From Schistocerca nitens (Eukaryota; Arthropoda; Insecta; Orthoptera; Acrididae), in contig NC_064621.1 in the NCBI RefSeq assembly GCF_023898315.1, forward strand, positions 537,313,383 through 537,377,382: a stretch of 64,000 nt of DNA. The letters run 5' to 3'. Below the pieces are notes generated by a model. The model saw only the letters and a program-made list of their open reading frames with translations, was not told the origin of the DNA and ran no database searches. A program made the position numbers and the translations under genes. Shown piece by piece: positions 22,381-33,035 of the stretch (its first letter is position 1; each line of letters begins with the position of its first letter).

Positions 22381-22420
<40 letters not shown>
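22381..22420. repeat. (TA)n microsatellite
   Basis: Uninterrupted alternating A and T for about 38 bases, followed by GCGTCGAC. Length is probably variable between individuals. Confidence 0.95.
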
Positions 22421-22421
<1 letters not shown>

Positions 22422-23002
22422 CGTCGACATGCTAAAACGCTAACGTGTCTCAAGGCAGCTGTGTGTTCCATCTCACCAACACATTACACAGTCGACACGG
22501 GGTAAGATTACCTCAGCAGGCCTTGTATGGACCAGGAACGCTCACTATCTCATATTTTCGCAGCATTATTAGCATTCGACCATATTTATAAGAAAGATCT
22601 GTGCTTGACAGTTATTGATGGCAGCTCCTGTGTTGTAACTCTAGACATAGTCCTATTTCACGAAAGTCCAATATATTCCATTTTTTTATACTGAGGGGTA
22701 ATGGCAGTCCCCGTATTGGGATACATCTGATAAGGAATGTAGAGTACATGATTTCATCCCCCACACAAAGAAGCAATCAAGAATTAAATATCGCTGACGA
22801 GGTATGGTGCATTTATGAACTGTGCACGGACATTATACCACACACTAAAGCCACGTTATAACACCCCCCTGCTTCCCGGGATTTGCGTAATTACAACATG
22901 ACAATGACCGTGAATTACGAATATTGACCCGCGTCGGGATAAGGCATCCGAATCCGAAGTAAATAATGATTATCCCGCGGGAAACAGGAGACGTTATAAC
23001 TA

Positions 23003-23040
23003 GATCGTTATTGAATGAGTAATTTCATTCAATAACGATC
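23003..23040. repeat. Perfect 16 bp inverted repeat (hairpin)
   Basis: The left arm GATCGTTATTGAATGA and the right arm TCATTCAATAACGATC are exact reverse complements around the 6-base loop GTAATT. No downstream U-run or gene context. It could be the relic of a palindromic insertion. Confidence 0.9.
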
Positions 23041-24180
23041 GGTAAATGAATGCGATATGCAGAGTATCCCAGTAGTTGTAGATGTAGATGCAGATGTAGA
23101 CTCAACACACTAAGCGGCAACGTCTATTTAGCAACTTTCGAAGAGTATATACGAACACGAACACACAGACGACATGCCTATATGCGATCTAATAACGGAT
23201 TCCATAAGATGACGCAGAAAAAGCAGGAGAAGAAAGCGACGATTGACCTACAACAACACAACTTTGGACGATTGACATAAGTTAGTTCAACCGAATTATC
23301 GCATAGCTGCACTTTAAACCTGTATATAAGTTACAATACTATGAGAAATTGCATGTGTTTCGCGAAAAATGCACTACTAACACCTAAATATATCTAGCAT
23401 AACATTGACAACAGAAAAGTAAACTCCTAACAATGGACTAACCCATACACCGCTGCAACATCAACACGAGGCTACTGCGCAATCCGCTTCTATTGTTAAC
23501 ATGATCTTGAGAATTATGTGTTGGTCAACACCTCGAAGCAAAACAGTTCTGAGGTTGAGGAGGTGTATGAGCACAGTTTTATAGGAGCTCTTGAATTTAA
23601 CAGTGATGTCGTATTCACCTTAGTGAGTTACCACTAACCCCACAACATTAATTAATGCTATATTAGCGTTAAGATTTCAAATTAACATAATAATAGCATT
23701 TATCTATAAAAGCAGTTGACGAGATGGTAAAAAATACGGATTTAAAGAGTTCAAAAATTCTGTAGGGTGTATCTGAGAGTTGTTTATGTCTTCAAATTGG
23801 GCAAAATCAGAACTGAGGTAAATCATTGGCTCTCCACGTAAGAAAGTAGAAATAACACACTCATTTACTGTTGTACAATGATCATTTTCGGACATAGAAT
23901 CGCCATTTAAAAGAATTGCGAAACATTTTGCTCATTGATTTCTATGGCACTGAATACGATCGTAATAAAACTATCGTAATTACAATAATAATGTTTAAGA
24001 ATTTTGATGCAGATTAAAGGACTGGCGTTAGGAGAAGTGTGACGTAACATTGCAAGCGCTATAAAGTAATTACGACTTAAACGTTAAATGGATTAAGTTA
24101 TAAACGTAAACCATACTAAATTGTGGTGATGAAAGTTGATGTAATTCGGTTTATTTCCGCAGTATAAAACAATCTCTTAA

Positions 24181-24945
24181 GGGGAGTAGGACGTCAAACG
24201 GGCTAACTGGGAGCAGGAGGAGCACCAGAGGACATTTTAGTTTCCACTGTCTAGACTTTTGCAAAGAAATTCATGTAACTATGTCAGCGTGTCCAGGAGG
24301 GATTCAGGATTAACACTCATAGCAGTGGAAGTTCAAAACCATAGCAAAGTAATTTTTTTTTAGATGTGAAATTTCATTTTTTTTCTGTTACTGTTGGTCG
24401 CATTTGTTGCTACAGGTACACTTTTCTTCATAAGTAAGAGAGATTCTTCGATGAATTTTGGACAGCATACAAACCATACCTACACGTGTACTAAACTGTA
24501 CAATGTATTTAATTTATGAAAAACTGAATGAATTGTTACGTTTTTAACTTCATATTTAGAGAAAACTCAAATTTTATAGTTATTTATCTCAGTTTTTACT
24601 ACGAGTTTAAATAGATTAAGAAAGTTCTAGAGTTTCATACACCTGTAAGTATGGTTTGTATGCTGTGCAAAATTAATCAAAGAATCTCTCTTACTTATGA
24701 AGAAAAGTGTACCTGTAGCACCAAATGCAGACAATAGTAAGTGAAAAAAGATGAAATTTCAGATGTAAAAAAAATATTATGTTACGTTTTTGAACTTCCA
24801 CTACTATGAGTGTGAATCCTGTATCCTTCCTGGTCATGCTGACAATGTTTTATGAATTTACTTGTGAAAGTATAGACAGTGGAAATTAAAATGTCCAGTG
24901 GTGCCTGTCCTGGTCCAAGTCGGCCCGTTTGACGTCCTACGCCAC
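24181..24945. mobile_element. Long fold-back element with TTAA target sites
   Basis: TTAA at 24177-24180 and 24946-24949. The arms, about 305 bp each, begin GGGGAGTAGGACGTCAAACG at the left and, reversed, GTGGCGTAGGACGTCAAACG at the right. They pair inward through CAGTGGAA, AAGTGTACC and AGAGAGATTCTT to GGTTTGTATGCTGTG. The spacer of about 150 bp is AT-rich and non-coding. TTAA duplication suggests mobilisation by a piggyBac-type transposase, though its ends differ from the element at 7131. Confidence 0.8.
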
Positions 24946-24949
24946 TTAA

Positions 24950-26090
24950 AAAAAAGTAAACAGCTCCATCCACTGTTGTGTGTAATGGTACAATTGGATA
25001 TCAATAGATGGCGCCGTCTAAATATTTGTATCAACGTATACGACCGACGTCGCATGACAGATTAAACTTGCGTAAAGAATCCGAACAACTGTTAGATAAA
25101 CAGATTGTCAATGCATGGCGCCTTCTACATTAACTTTATAAAAAGTTTCCAAATCAAATACTTTTAACGAAAAAAATAACGGCCAACTAATCGTGTATTT
25201 TGCATCTTTAGTAGTAAACAAAATCTTGTAAATGATGTCTTGATCATTAATTTTGATTAAGAAATACGGTAGATATGGCGTACAAACAAAAAAAGTATAA
25301 TTGTGATATAATATATGTGATTATTTTATGTTCAATTACCCGATTTCAAAATCTCCACAAGAGAAAAAGGCCCGCCTCACCGTCTCCACATGGCGGAACT
25401 TGGGCAACGGTATCTGTGAAGGAAAGTGCAAGAGGGAGCCGTAAGCAGCCCCCTCAGACCCCTCAAACGAACCTAGCGGCTCAGTCGCAAATTCAAGATC
25501 CATCTTTAGTAATCAGGCAGTGTAACATTAAAAGTTCACGCACCAAACGTCTCCCTGAAAATGTTTTGACGCTGTAGATTTTGTCTGCAAAGGCACCGTC
25601 CGTAAATAGAATAACAAGGCTCTTTGTGTCAATATTTGGGGAGCACCTCCGTAAACACACATGACAGTGGATGCTGCACGTGTGTCATCCCACGACTAGG
25701 CGTCCCTCGCGATCAGCAGCCGGTTTACTAAATGTGTCCCGTGTCAGCGTGACAGGAGGCGGGCGAGCCTACAGCAGAAAGCTCTACCCGCAGCGAGTGG
25801 GGCAGCACGCGTCCACCGGGCCACCGGCGCCCGTCGGGAGATTCATACAGCGCTCCTGCATCAGGTGGCCCCTGACGCGCAGACGTCGACACGGCCCGTA
25901 ATTAAGAAATGTCGATAACAGCAGTGCGCTCTCTGTCTACTGACAGCCCCTTAATTACAGACGACACCTCTGTTATCACAACGCGACATCGCGATGGCAG
26001 CAAATTCAAGGATCCTAGTGCTCTTCGTCCTCCTTAATTAACTTATGGCGGGTGTAAAATAGGATATTTTTGTGACATTTCTCAATTCAC
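24950..26090. other. No gene recognised; GC-rich, CpG-containing block at about 25640-26000
   Basis: The first 400 bp are AT-rich. From 25360 GC rises, and 25660-25900 contains many CpGs (GGCGGGCGAGCC, CACGCGTCCACCGG). Open frames here are short and without domains. Next to the block, 25896-25976 carries paired TAATTA and GATAAC motifs. It may be host regulatory DNA or an unknown repeat. Confidence 0.4.
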
Positions 26091-26092
26091 TT

Positions 26093-26296
26093 AGTTCAAA
26101 TGGGTCAAATGCCTCTAAGCACTATGAGACTTAATATCTGAGGTCATCAGTCTCCTAGACTTAGAACTACGTAAACCTAATTAACCTAAGGACATCACAC
26201 ACACCCATGCCCGAGGCAGGATTCGAACCTGCGACCGTAACAGCCACGTTGTTCTGGACTGAAACGCCTAGAACCGCTCGGCCACCGCGGCCGGCT
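26093..26296 (-). mobile_element. tRNA-derived SINE, family A, copy 3
   Basis: Family A body reversed; the tRNA-like head lies at the right end (CCGCGGCCGGC) with the B box GGATTCGAACC near 26219. Near-matching direct repeats AATTCACTT (26084-26092) and AATTTACTT (26297-26305) flank it. Confidence 0.87.
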
Positions 26297-26350
26297 AATT
26301 TACTTGGTAAGTTTAATTGTTATTATATGCACGTCACTGTTAACATCGAG

Positions 26351-26788
26351 TATAGATTTAAGTGTCAGGAAATCGTTTCTGAAAGTATTTGTATGGAAGT
26401 GAAACATGGACGATAAATAGTTTGGACAAGAAGAGAATAGAAGCTTTCGAAGTGTGGTGCTACAGAAGAATGATGAAGATTAGATTGATGGATCACATAA
26501 CTAATGAGGAGGTATTGAACAGAATTGGGGATAAGAGGAGTTTGTGATACGAGATCGGTTGGTAGGACATGTTCTGAGGCATCAAGGGATCACCAATGTA
26601 GTAATGGAGGGCAGCGTGGAGCGTAAAAATCGTAGAGGGAGACCAAGAGATGAATACACTAAGCAGATTCAGAAGGATGTACGTTGCAGTAGGTACTGGG
26701 AGATGAATAAACTTGCACAGGATAGAGTAGCATGGAAAGCTGCATCAAACCAGTCTCAGGACTGAAGACCACAATAACAACAACAACT
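26351..26788 (+). mobile_element. RTE-type LINE, 3' fragment
   Basis: Begins abruptly at GATTTAAGTGTCAGGAA and matches 14845-15298, ending in ACAATAACAACAACAAC. The C-terminal frame GRPRDEYTKQI to AASNQSQD is readable to 26765. There is an internal deletion near 26547 and one near 26395. It is 5' truncated, as usual for LINEs. Confidence 0.85.
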
Positions 26789-27493
26789 GTGATAATTTCA
26801 ATTTCTTGTGTTATATCTACACTGCACAACAAAATTAAAGGATCACTTTTTCGAAACCCCATAATGCCCCCTGCGTCGTCACGCTTCTGATGGGTGACGC
26901 TTCAGAAAGCAAGATTTCGTCACATGTGAAAAGAAGACCACAACTCAAGAGGTCATATGAGCTGTTAGGTGGGTTAATGATTATACAGCAGTACAAAATA
27001 TCACCACAATTTTGTCGAGCGTCACGTTGGATGTGCCGCACGATGTGAAGCTTCCCACACACCCTCTCAGCCACATTTCAAATCTTCTTTTGACGTCTCT
27101 GCGATGCAGGTCAGAACCGCGACACCCGGCGTTGAAATCAGATGGTTTTCTTATGGGTAGCGGAGGAAAACATTTCAGACACAGTATGTAGCTAGTCTTG
27201 GATTTGAGATTCTGCATGGCGTTGAGTTCGTCCTTACTGAACGCATCGATTCGGTATTCGCATGGCAGTTGTGAGATCCCGACCAAAGTGAGTAGCAGTA
27301 TTGTGAAACGAGGAATCGCAGTCTGAATAAGCTAGTACCCTGCGCTGTCGTATTCCGACAGGTGCAAAACGACTTTTCCCGTTCTTAATCCAGACATAAC
27401 ACTTTATTCTTACGAACAAACAACACTGAAATAAGCTTTCCGTTTGTAAAAGCAGCTAAGTATTCGTTCTTTATGTACTGAGTTTACGACGGT
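26789..27493. other. No gene; possible single end of a DNA transposon
   Basis: Near 26820 the sequence TACACTGCACAACAAAATT followed by AAAGGATCAC looks like a TA-flanked transposon end, but I found no matching opposite end. The rest to 27493 has no clear frame. Confidence 0.35.
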
Positions 27494-27537
27494 GTGCTGA
27501 AAAATATTGCCCCCTAATTTTTGTGCGAAACCACTTA

Positions 27538-28630
27538 GGGTACAGTGTGGCTATTCCACTCTCGGGGTTAATCAGCCTGAAATAAGAAATGTTACAACAG
27601 TGCGCTAGTTTCTCACAGAGTGTGGGTCGTTGTAACTTCAATGTGTGGCCGCGTCTCTGTGTTATCGCTCGTGGTTGTAGTAAGGGGCTTCACTGTTACA
27701 TTATTGGCAGGGCAGAAGAACAAACTCTAGACGTAAGCAAATTGTGATGGATTATTGCCATAATTAAAAATATAGAACCTAACGAATTAAGGTGTACCAT
27801 GTACAATAACACGAAATTTTAAACTCCGTCTGTTAATTGTATAAGGACACAGGTTATGTAGTGTGTTTATCAACAAATATTGCTGACATTTTTCACAAAG
27901 GTCTGATTTTCTTCCTCTTTAGAAATGTCTGCACATGGGGCTACTTGGCCTCGTACACGTGGAGCTACTTTGGCTCAGTCAATAGTTTAACTGATGTTTT
28001 ACTGCGAAATTCTAGAGAACTGGTTTTCTTGGTTTCTTTTCAGGTAGTCCATACATCCAAAGGGAAAAAGCCAAGTACTGCATGCAGTAACAAGTGCTGT
28101 AGGTAGCTCCTCTTGGATAAAGTGCCAGCAATGTGGTACATGCTTCCACGATGTGCATGTGGGTGCAAATGGATGAAAACGTTTCCTTGCCATAAATGCT
28201 TGTGATTTTGACACGGTAATCCTCTGGGCGGATAGTCTCTTCAGTGGGTGGAATAACCCACGATTTTTAAATACCGTGATATCTGCCTTCTTCACAAGTT
28301 TGTTTAATACTTTGTTCGTGTAAAGGAATTTCGACATTTCATATACTGGAATGTATTCACAATTCAAATGGTTCAAATGGCTCTGAGCACTATGGGACTT
28401 AACATCTGTGGTCATCAGTCCCCTAGAACTTAGAACTACTTAAACCTAACTAACCTAAGGACCTCACGCACATCCATGCCCGAGGCAGGATTCTAACCTG
28501 CGACCGGAACGGTCACGCGGTTCCAGACTGAAGCGCCTAGAACCGCACGGCCACAACGCCCGGCTATTCACAATTAACATATCATAATTGCATCACATTG
28601 ACAGATGAGCAGAATAGCCCCGCTGAACCC
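27538..28630. mobile_element. Unclassified TA-flanked DNA transposon inside the mariner
   Basis: The ends are inverted repeats: GGGTACAGTGTGGCTATTCC at the left and, reversed, GGGTTCAGCGGGGCTATTCT at the right, each next to TA (27536-27537 and 28631-28632). On the minus strand between 28340 and 28000 a frame of about 115 residues is open (ending in a QENQFSRISQ stretch) with no domain I recognise. A SINE at 28365-28564 interrupts it. Superfamily unknown. Confidence 0.65.
28365..28564 (-). mobile_element. tRNA-derived SINE, family A, copy 4
   Basis: A perfect 11 bp target-site duplication TATTCACAATT is at 28354-28364 and 28565-28575. The B box is altered (GGATTCTAACC on the plus strand), so polymerase III promotion is probably lost. 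Confidence 0.92.
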
Positions 28631-29089
28631 TACAGCGTTTTAAATAAAACAGATTTTATTAACATTCTACATTTTTATTCCTCACGTCTACATATTTATT
28701 TCTCAACATAGTTACCCTGGCGACGAAAACATTTCTCCCATCGAAAGACCGGTTTGTCGATACCGTCATTGCAGAATGTTTGACTTTGTTAACAGAGCCA
28801 CAACCCCCCTACCCCCCTCCCTCTTCATCACTATCAAACTGGAATCCTCGAAGGTGTTAAGCTTTGAAAACAAATGAAAATCGGATAGGGCCAAGTCGGT
28901 ACCATGTGGAGGGTGATCGATGGTAGTGAACCCAAGACTTTGGACTATTGAAGATATGGCAGCGACCGTGAGATATCTAGAATAGTCATACTAAAGGAGA
29001 GGGTGCTCCATGTGTGGAGGAACTTCTCGAATTCGAAGTTCGATTGCAGCAGGCTGCTTCTGACGCGTCGATGTAGTTACATCACTGGC

Positions 29090-30478
29090 CATTAAAATTG
29101 CTACACCAAGAAGACATGCAGATGATAAACGGGTATTAATTGGACAAATATATTGTACTAGAACTGACATGGTATTACATTTTCACGCAATTTGGGTGCA
29201 TAGATTCTGAGAAATCAGTACCCGGAACAACCACCTCTAGCCGTAATAAAGGCCTTGATACGCCTGGGCATTGAGTCTAACAGAGCTTGGATGGCGTGTA
29301 CAGGTACAGCTGCCCATGCAGCTTCAAAACGATACCACAGTTTAAGAGCAGTGAATGGCGTACTGTGACGAGCCAGTTGCTCGGCCACCATTGACCAGAC
29401 GTTTTCAGTCGGTGAGACATCTGGAGAATGTGCTGGCCAGGGCAGCAACATTTTCTGTGTACAGAAAGGCTCGTACAGGACCTGCAACATGCGGTCGTGC
29501 ATTATCCTGCTGAAATGTAGGGTTTCGCGGGGATCGAATGAAGGGTAGAGCCACGGGCCGTAACACATTTGAAATGTAAGGTCCACTGTCCAAAGTGCCG
29601 TCAATGCGAACAAGAGGTGACTGAGACGTGTAACCAATGGCACCCCATAACATCACGCCGGGTGATACGCCAGTATGGCGATTACGAATACACGCTTCCA
29701 ATGTGCGTTCACCGCGATGTCGCCAATGACGGATGCGACCATCATGATGCTGTAAACCCAACCTGGATTCATCTGAAAAAATGACGTTTTGCCATTCGTG
29801 CGCCCAGGTTCGTCGTTGAGTACACCATCGCAGGCGCTCCTGTCTGTGATGCAGCGTCAAGGGTAACGGCAGCCACGGTCTCCGAGCTGATAGTCCATGC
29901 TGCAGCAAACGACGTCGAACTGTTCGTGCAGATGGTTGTTGTCTTGCAAACGTCCCCATCTGTTGACTCAGCGATCGAGACGTGGCTGCACGATCCGTTA
30001 CAGCCATGCGGATAAGATGTCTGTCATCTCGACTGCTAGCGATACGAGGCCGTTGGATCCATCACGGCGTTCCGTATTACCCTCCTGAAACCCACCGATT
30101 CCATATTCTGCTAACAGTCATTGGATCTCGACCAACGCGAGGAGCAATGTCACGATACGATAAACCGTAATCGCGATAGGCTACAATCCGACATTTATTA
30201 AAGTCGGAAACGTGATGGTACGCATTTCTCCTCCTTACACGAGGCATCACAACAACGTTTCACCATGCAACGCGGGTCAACTGCTGTTTGTGTATGAGAA
30301 ATCTGTTTGAAACTTTCCTGATGTGAACACGTTGTAGGTGTCGCCACCGGCGCTAACCTTGTGTGAATGCTCTGAAAAGCTAATCATTTGCATATCACAG
30401 CATCTTCTTCCTGTCGGTTAAATGTCGCGTCTGTAGCACGTCATCTTCGTGGTGTAGCAATTTTAATGTCCAGTAGTG
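29090..30478 (-). mobile_element. Tc1-like transposon, second family, copy A (1389 bp)
   Basis: TA at 29088-29089 and 30479-30480. The ends are CATCACTGGCCATTAAAA at the left and, reversed, CACTACTGGACATTAAAA at the right. It is the same family as 39531-40950 and is inserted in the mariner-like element. Confidence 0.92.
29215..30247 (-). pseudogene. Tc1-like transposase (DD34E type), frameshifted
   Basis: The start at 30247 (MPRVRRRNAYH) is shared with the copy at 39531. After stops near 30080 the frame reads MAVTDRAATSRSLSQQ, FSDESRLGLQ (first Asp) and FQQDNARPHVAGPVRAFL (second Asp). It then shifts near 29450 into LLPWPAHSPDVSPTENVW (Glu) and SMPRRIKAFITARGGCSGY with its stop at 29217-29215. 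Inactive through at least two breaks. Confidence 0.9.
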
Positions 30479-30654
30479 TACGTTACACCGCAACGTTGTT
30501 ACACGCACCAATTCGGAGCCCTCTAGCGGCGGAGGGTTGTAACTTGCGTCAGAGAAGCAGGAAAACCATCCGGGTAGTATGCGTGACATGTAATGCCTCA
30601 AATGATATTGCGAGCAGAATGAAATATTCGGAGGCATTACTTCTCAGCACGTCT

Positions 30655-30800
30655 TTGTAGATGCCATTACTGTTACCTACGTTGTGTGGTTCTGTTGAAA
30701 TACTAATCATATGCATATCCGAACACGTAGCACACATCGGACCAATGTGACATTAGTTGCACGCTGTCTTCATGGTGTTGCAATTTTCTTGGCCAGCAGT
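30655..30800 (-). repeat. Decayed right end of a related Tc1-like element
   Basis: The stretch reading TAATCATATGCATATCCG and later CTTCATGGTGTTGCAATTTT ending CCAGCAGTATAC parallels 30335-30480 (the right end of copy A) with many substitutions. An older copy seems to have been the landing site of the mariner element. Confidence 0.5.
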
Positions 30801-31320
30801 ATACTTTGCCTTACATAACTGCTTTTGCGCGTAACTGTGACACAAAATTGCTTCCAAGTGATACCTGCATTCAGTGTCCTGGTTATCTCTTCCAAAGTGA
30901 TTTGTCTACATCACCATAAAACATTATCAGTTGATAATTAAATATTGTTGTTGCTGATCTTATTTTTCTTACAGTTAATATTATGCTTTGACCTTTCAGT
31001 TTGGGAAAAACAGGGTATGTACGGCTATTACCCGGCAAAGCAAACTGGTTGTATTGGACAACAAAACTGTGAAAGACGGTCAAGGTTGCACAGAAGTTTG
31101 GCTTTGTTAGCTGATGACTATTTTCGTACCTTTTCAGTCTAATTTCAAATGATCCACGTAAGTCAGACAATAAGATCCATTACATATGAACGCTAGTCAT
31201 ATAGCGTGTGTGTGTGACTGACAATGAGTGCAACATATTTTTTTACAAAACGGCAGTGCTGCAGCTCTATACAGCAGAGTATTGCGATTTTGGAAATAAT
31301 ACGTTGCACTCAGTCACATA

Positions 31321-32899
31321 CAGGGTGTTACAAAAAGGTACGGCCAAACTTTCAGGAAACATTCCTCAGACACAAAGAAAGAAAATATGTTATGTGGACA
31401 TGTGTTCGGAAACGCTTACTTTCCATGTTAGAGCTCCTTTTATTACTTCTCTTCAAATGACATTAATCATGGAATGGAAACACACAGCAACAGAACGTCC
31501 CAGCGTGACTTCAAACACTTTGTTACAGGAAATGTTCAAAATGTCCTCCGTTAGCGAGGATACATGCATCCACCCTCCGTCGCATGGAATCCCTGATGCG
31601 CTGATGCAGCCCTGGAGAATGGCGTATTGTATCACAGCCGTCCACAATACGAGCACAAAGAGTCTCTACATTTGGTACCGGGGTTGCGTAGACAAGAGCT
31701 TTCAAATGCCCCCATGAATGACAGTCAAGAGGGTTGAGGTCAGGAGAGCGTCGAGACCATGGAATTGGTCCGCCTCTACCAATCAATTGGTCACCGAATC
31801 TGTTGTTGAGAAGCGTACGAACACTTCGACTGAAATGTGCAGGAGCTCCATCGTGCATAAACCACATGTTGTGTCGTACTTGTAAAGGCACATGTTCAAG
31901 CAGCACAGGTAGAGTATCCCGCATGAAATCATGATAACGTACTCCATTGAGCGTAGGTGGAAGAACATGGGGCCTAATCAAGACATCACCAACAATGCCT
32001 GCCCAAACGTTCACAGAAAATCTGTGTTGATGACGTGATTGCACAAATGCGTGTATTCTCGTTTGCGCACACATGTTGATTGTGAAAATTTACAATTTGA
32101 TCACGTTGGAATGAAGCCTCATCCGTAAAGAGAACATTTGCACTGAAATGAGGATTGATACATTGTTGGATGTACCATTCGCAGAAGTGTACCCGTGGAG
32201 GCCAATCAGTTGCTGATAGTGCCTGCACACGCTGTACATGGTACGGAAACAACTGGTTCTCCCGTAGCGCTCTCCATACAGTGACGTGGTCAATGTTACC
32301 TTGTACAGCAGCAACTTCTCTGACGCTGACATTAGGGTTATCGTCAACTGCACGAAGAATTACCTCGTCCATTGCAAGTGTCCTCGTCGTTCTAGGTCTT
32401 CCCCAGTCGCGAGTCATAGGCTGGAATGTTCCGTGTTCCCTAAGACGCCGATCAATTGCTTCGAACGTCTTCCTGTCGGGACAACTTCGTTATGGAAATC
32501 TGTCTCGATACAAACGTACCGCGCCACGGCTATTGCCCCGTGTTAATCCATACAACAAATGGGCATCTGCCAACTCCGCATTTGTAAACATTGCACTGAC
32601 TGAAAAACCACGTTCGTGATGAACACTAACCTGTTGATGCTACGTGCTGATGTGCTTGATGCTAGTATTGTAGAACAATGAGTCGCATGTCAACACAAGC
32701 ACCGAAGTCAACATTACCTTCCTTCAATTGGGCCAACTGGCGGTGAATCGAGGAAGTACAGTACATACTGACGAAACTAAAATGAGCTCTAACATGGAAA
32801 TTAAGCGTTTCCGGACACATGTCCACATAACATCTTTTCTTTATTTGTGGGTGAGGAATGCTTCCTGAAAGTATGGCCGTACCTTTTTGTAACACCCCG
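31321..32899 (-). mobile_element. DD41D-type Tc1/mariner transposon (1579 bp)
   Basis: TA at 31319-31320 and 32900-32901. The terminal repeats are CAGGGTGTTACAAAAAGG at the left and, reversed, CGGGGTGTTACAAAAAGG at the right, extending about 33 bp. It contains a transposase with a final Asp rather than Glu. Confidence 0.9.
31523..32591 (-). pseudogene. DD41D transposase, damaged
   Basis: Start MFTNAELADAHLLYG at 32591, with a TAA about 34 codons in. Then TFEAIDRRLREHG, VSVREVAAVQGNIDHVTVWRAL (helix-turn-helix) and VLFTDEASF (first Asp). There is a frameshift near 32060 and a switch into the frame 32074-31523. That frame has FMHDGAPAHFSR (second Asp) and SPDLNPLDC (third Asp), with 41 residues between by my count, the spacing known for the visitor/rosa group. 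The usual FFLW after the last Asp reads CHSW. The C-terminus RRRVDACILANGGHFEHFL is intact. Not active as it stands. Confidence 0.85.
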
Positions 32900-33035
32900 T
32901 ATACACGCTATGTAGCCAGCATTCATACTTAATGTATTTTGTGGTGTACCTTACGTGGATGATCTGAAAATGAACTGAAAACGTCCGAAAGTAGTCATCA
33001 GCTAATACAGACAAACTTCTGTGCAATTCTTACGG

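Larger units (their letters stand above)
21898..24176. other. No gene seen; simple repeats and one hairpin
   Basis: About 2.3 kb with no credible frame and no recognised element. It contains the TA microsatellite at 22381, a perfect hairpin at 23003 and a short imperfect GTAGAT repeat near 23075-23100. Confidence 0.55.
27494..30650 (-). mobile_element. Non-autonomous mariner-like element, split by two transposons
   Basis: The left end GTGCTGAAAAATATTGCC pairs with the reversed right end GTGCTGAGAAGTAATGCC. The minus strand at 28760-28700 reads RWEKCFRRQGNYVEK and a stop, the C-terminus of a mariner transposase. Further right are pieces like SPDLAPSDFHLF in broken frames. Removing the insertions at 27538-28630 and 29090-30478 rejoins the sequence smoothly and leaves about 670 bp, so the catalytic core was lost before those insertions. 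Confidence 0.78.
31080..33035. repeat. Palindromic element split by a DD41D mariner relative
   Basis: 31080-31213 and 32902-33035 are diverged reverse complements, sharing TTGCACAGAAGTTTG, TTAGCTGATGACTA, ATCCACGTAAG and TAGCGTGT. Between 31214 and 31318 a second smaller inverted pair (TGTGTGACTGA...GAGTGCAAC with GTTGCACTC...TCAGTCACA) continues the palindrome. Confidence 0.65.

Noticed and set aside
22381-22420. TA repeat as a possible TATA promoter or origin
   Set aside because: A plain dinucleotide microsatellite with no gene nearby.
25275-25901. Frames of 76-100 residues in the GC-richer block
   Set aside because: Low stop density follows from GC content. No domain or splice signal was convincing, so it is listed only as a possible regulatory block.
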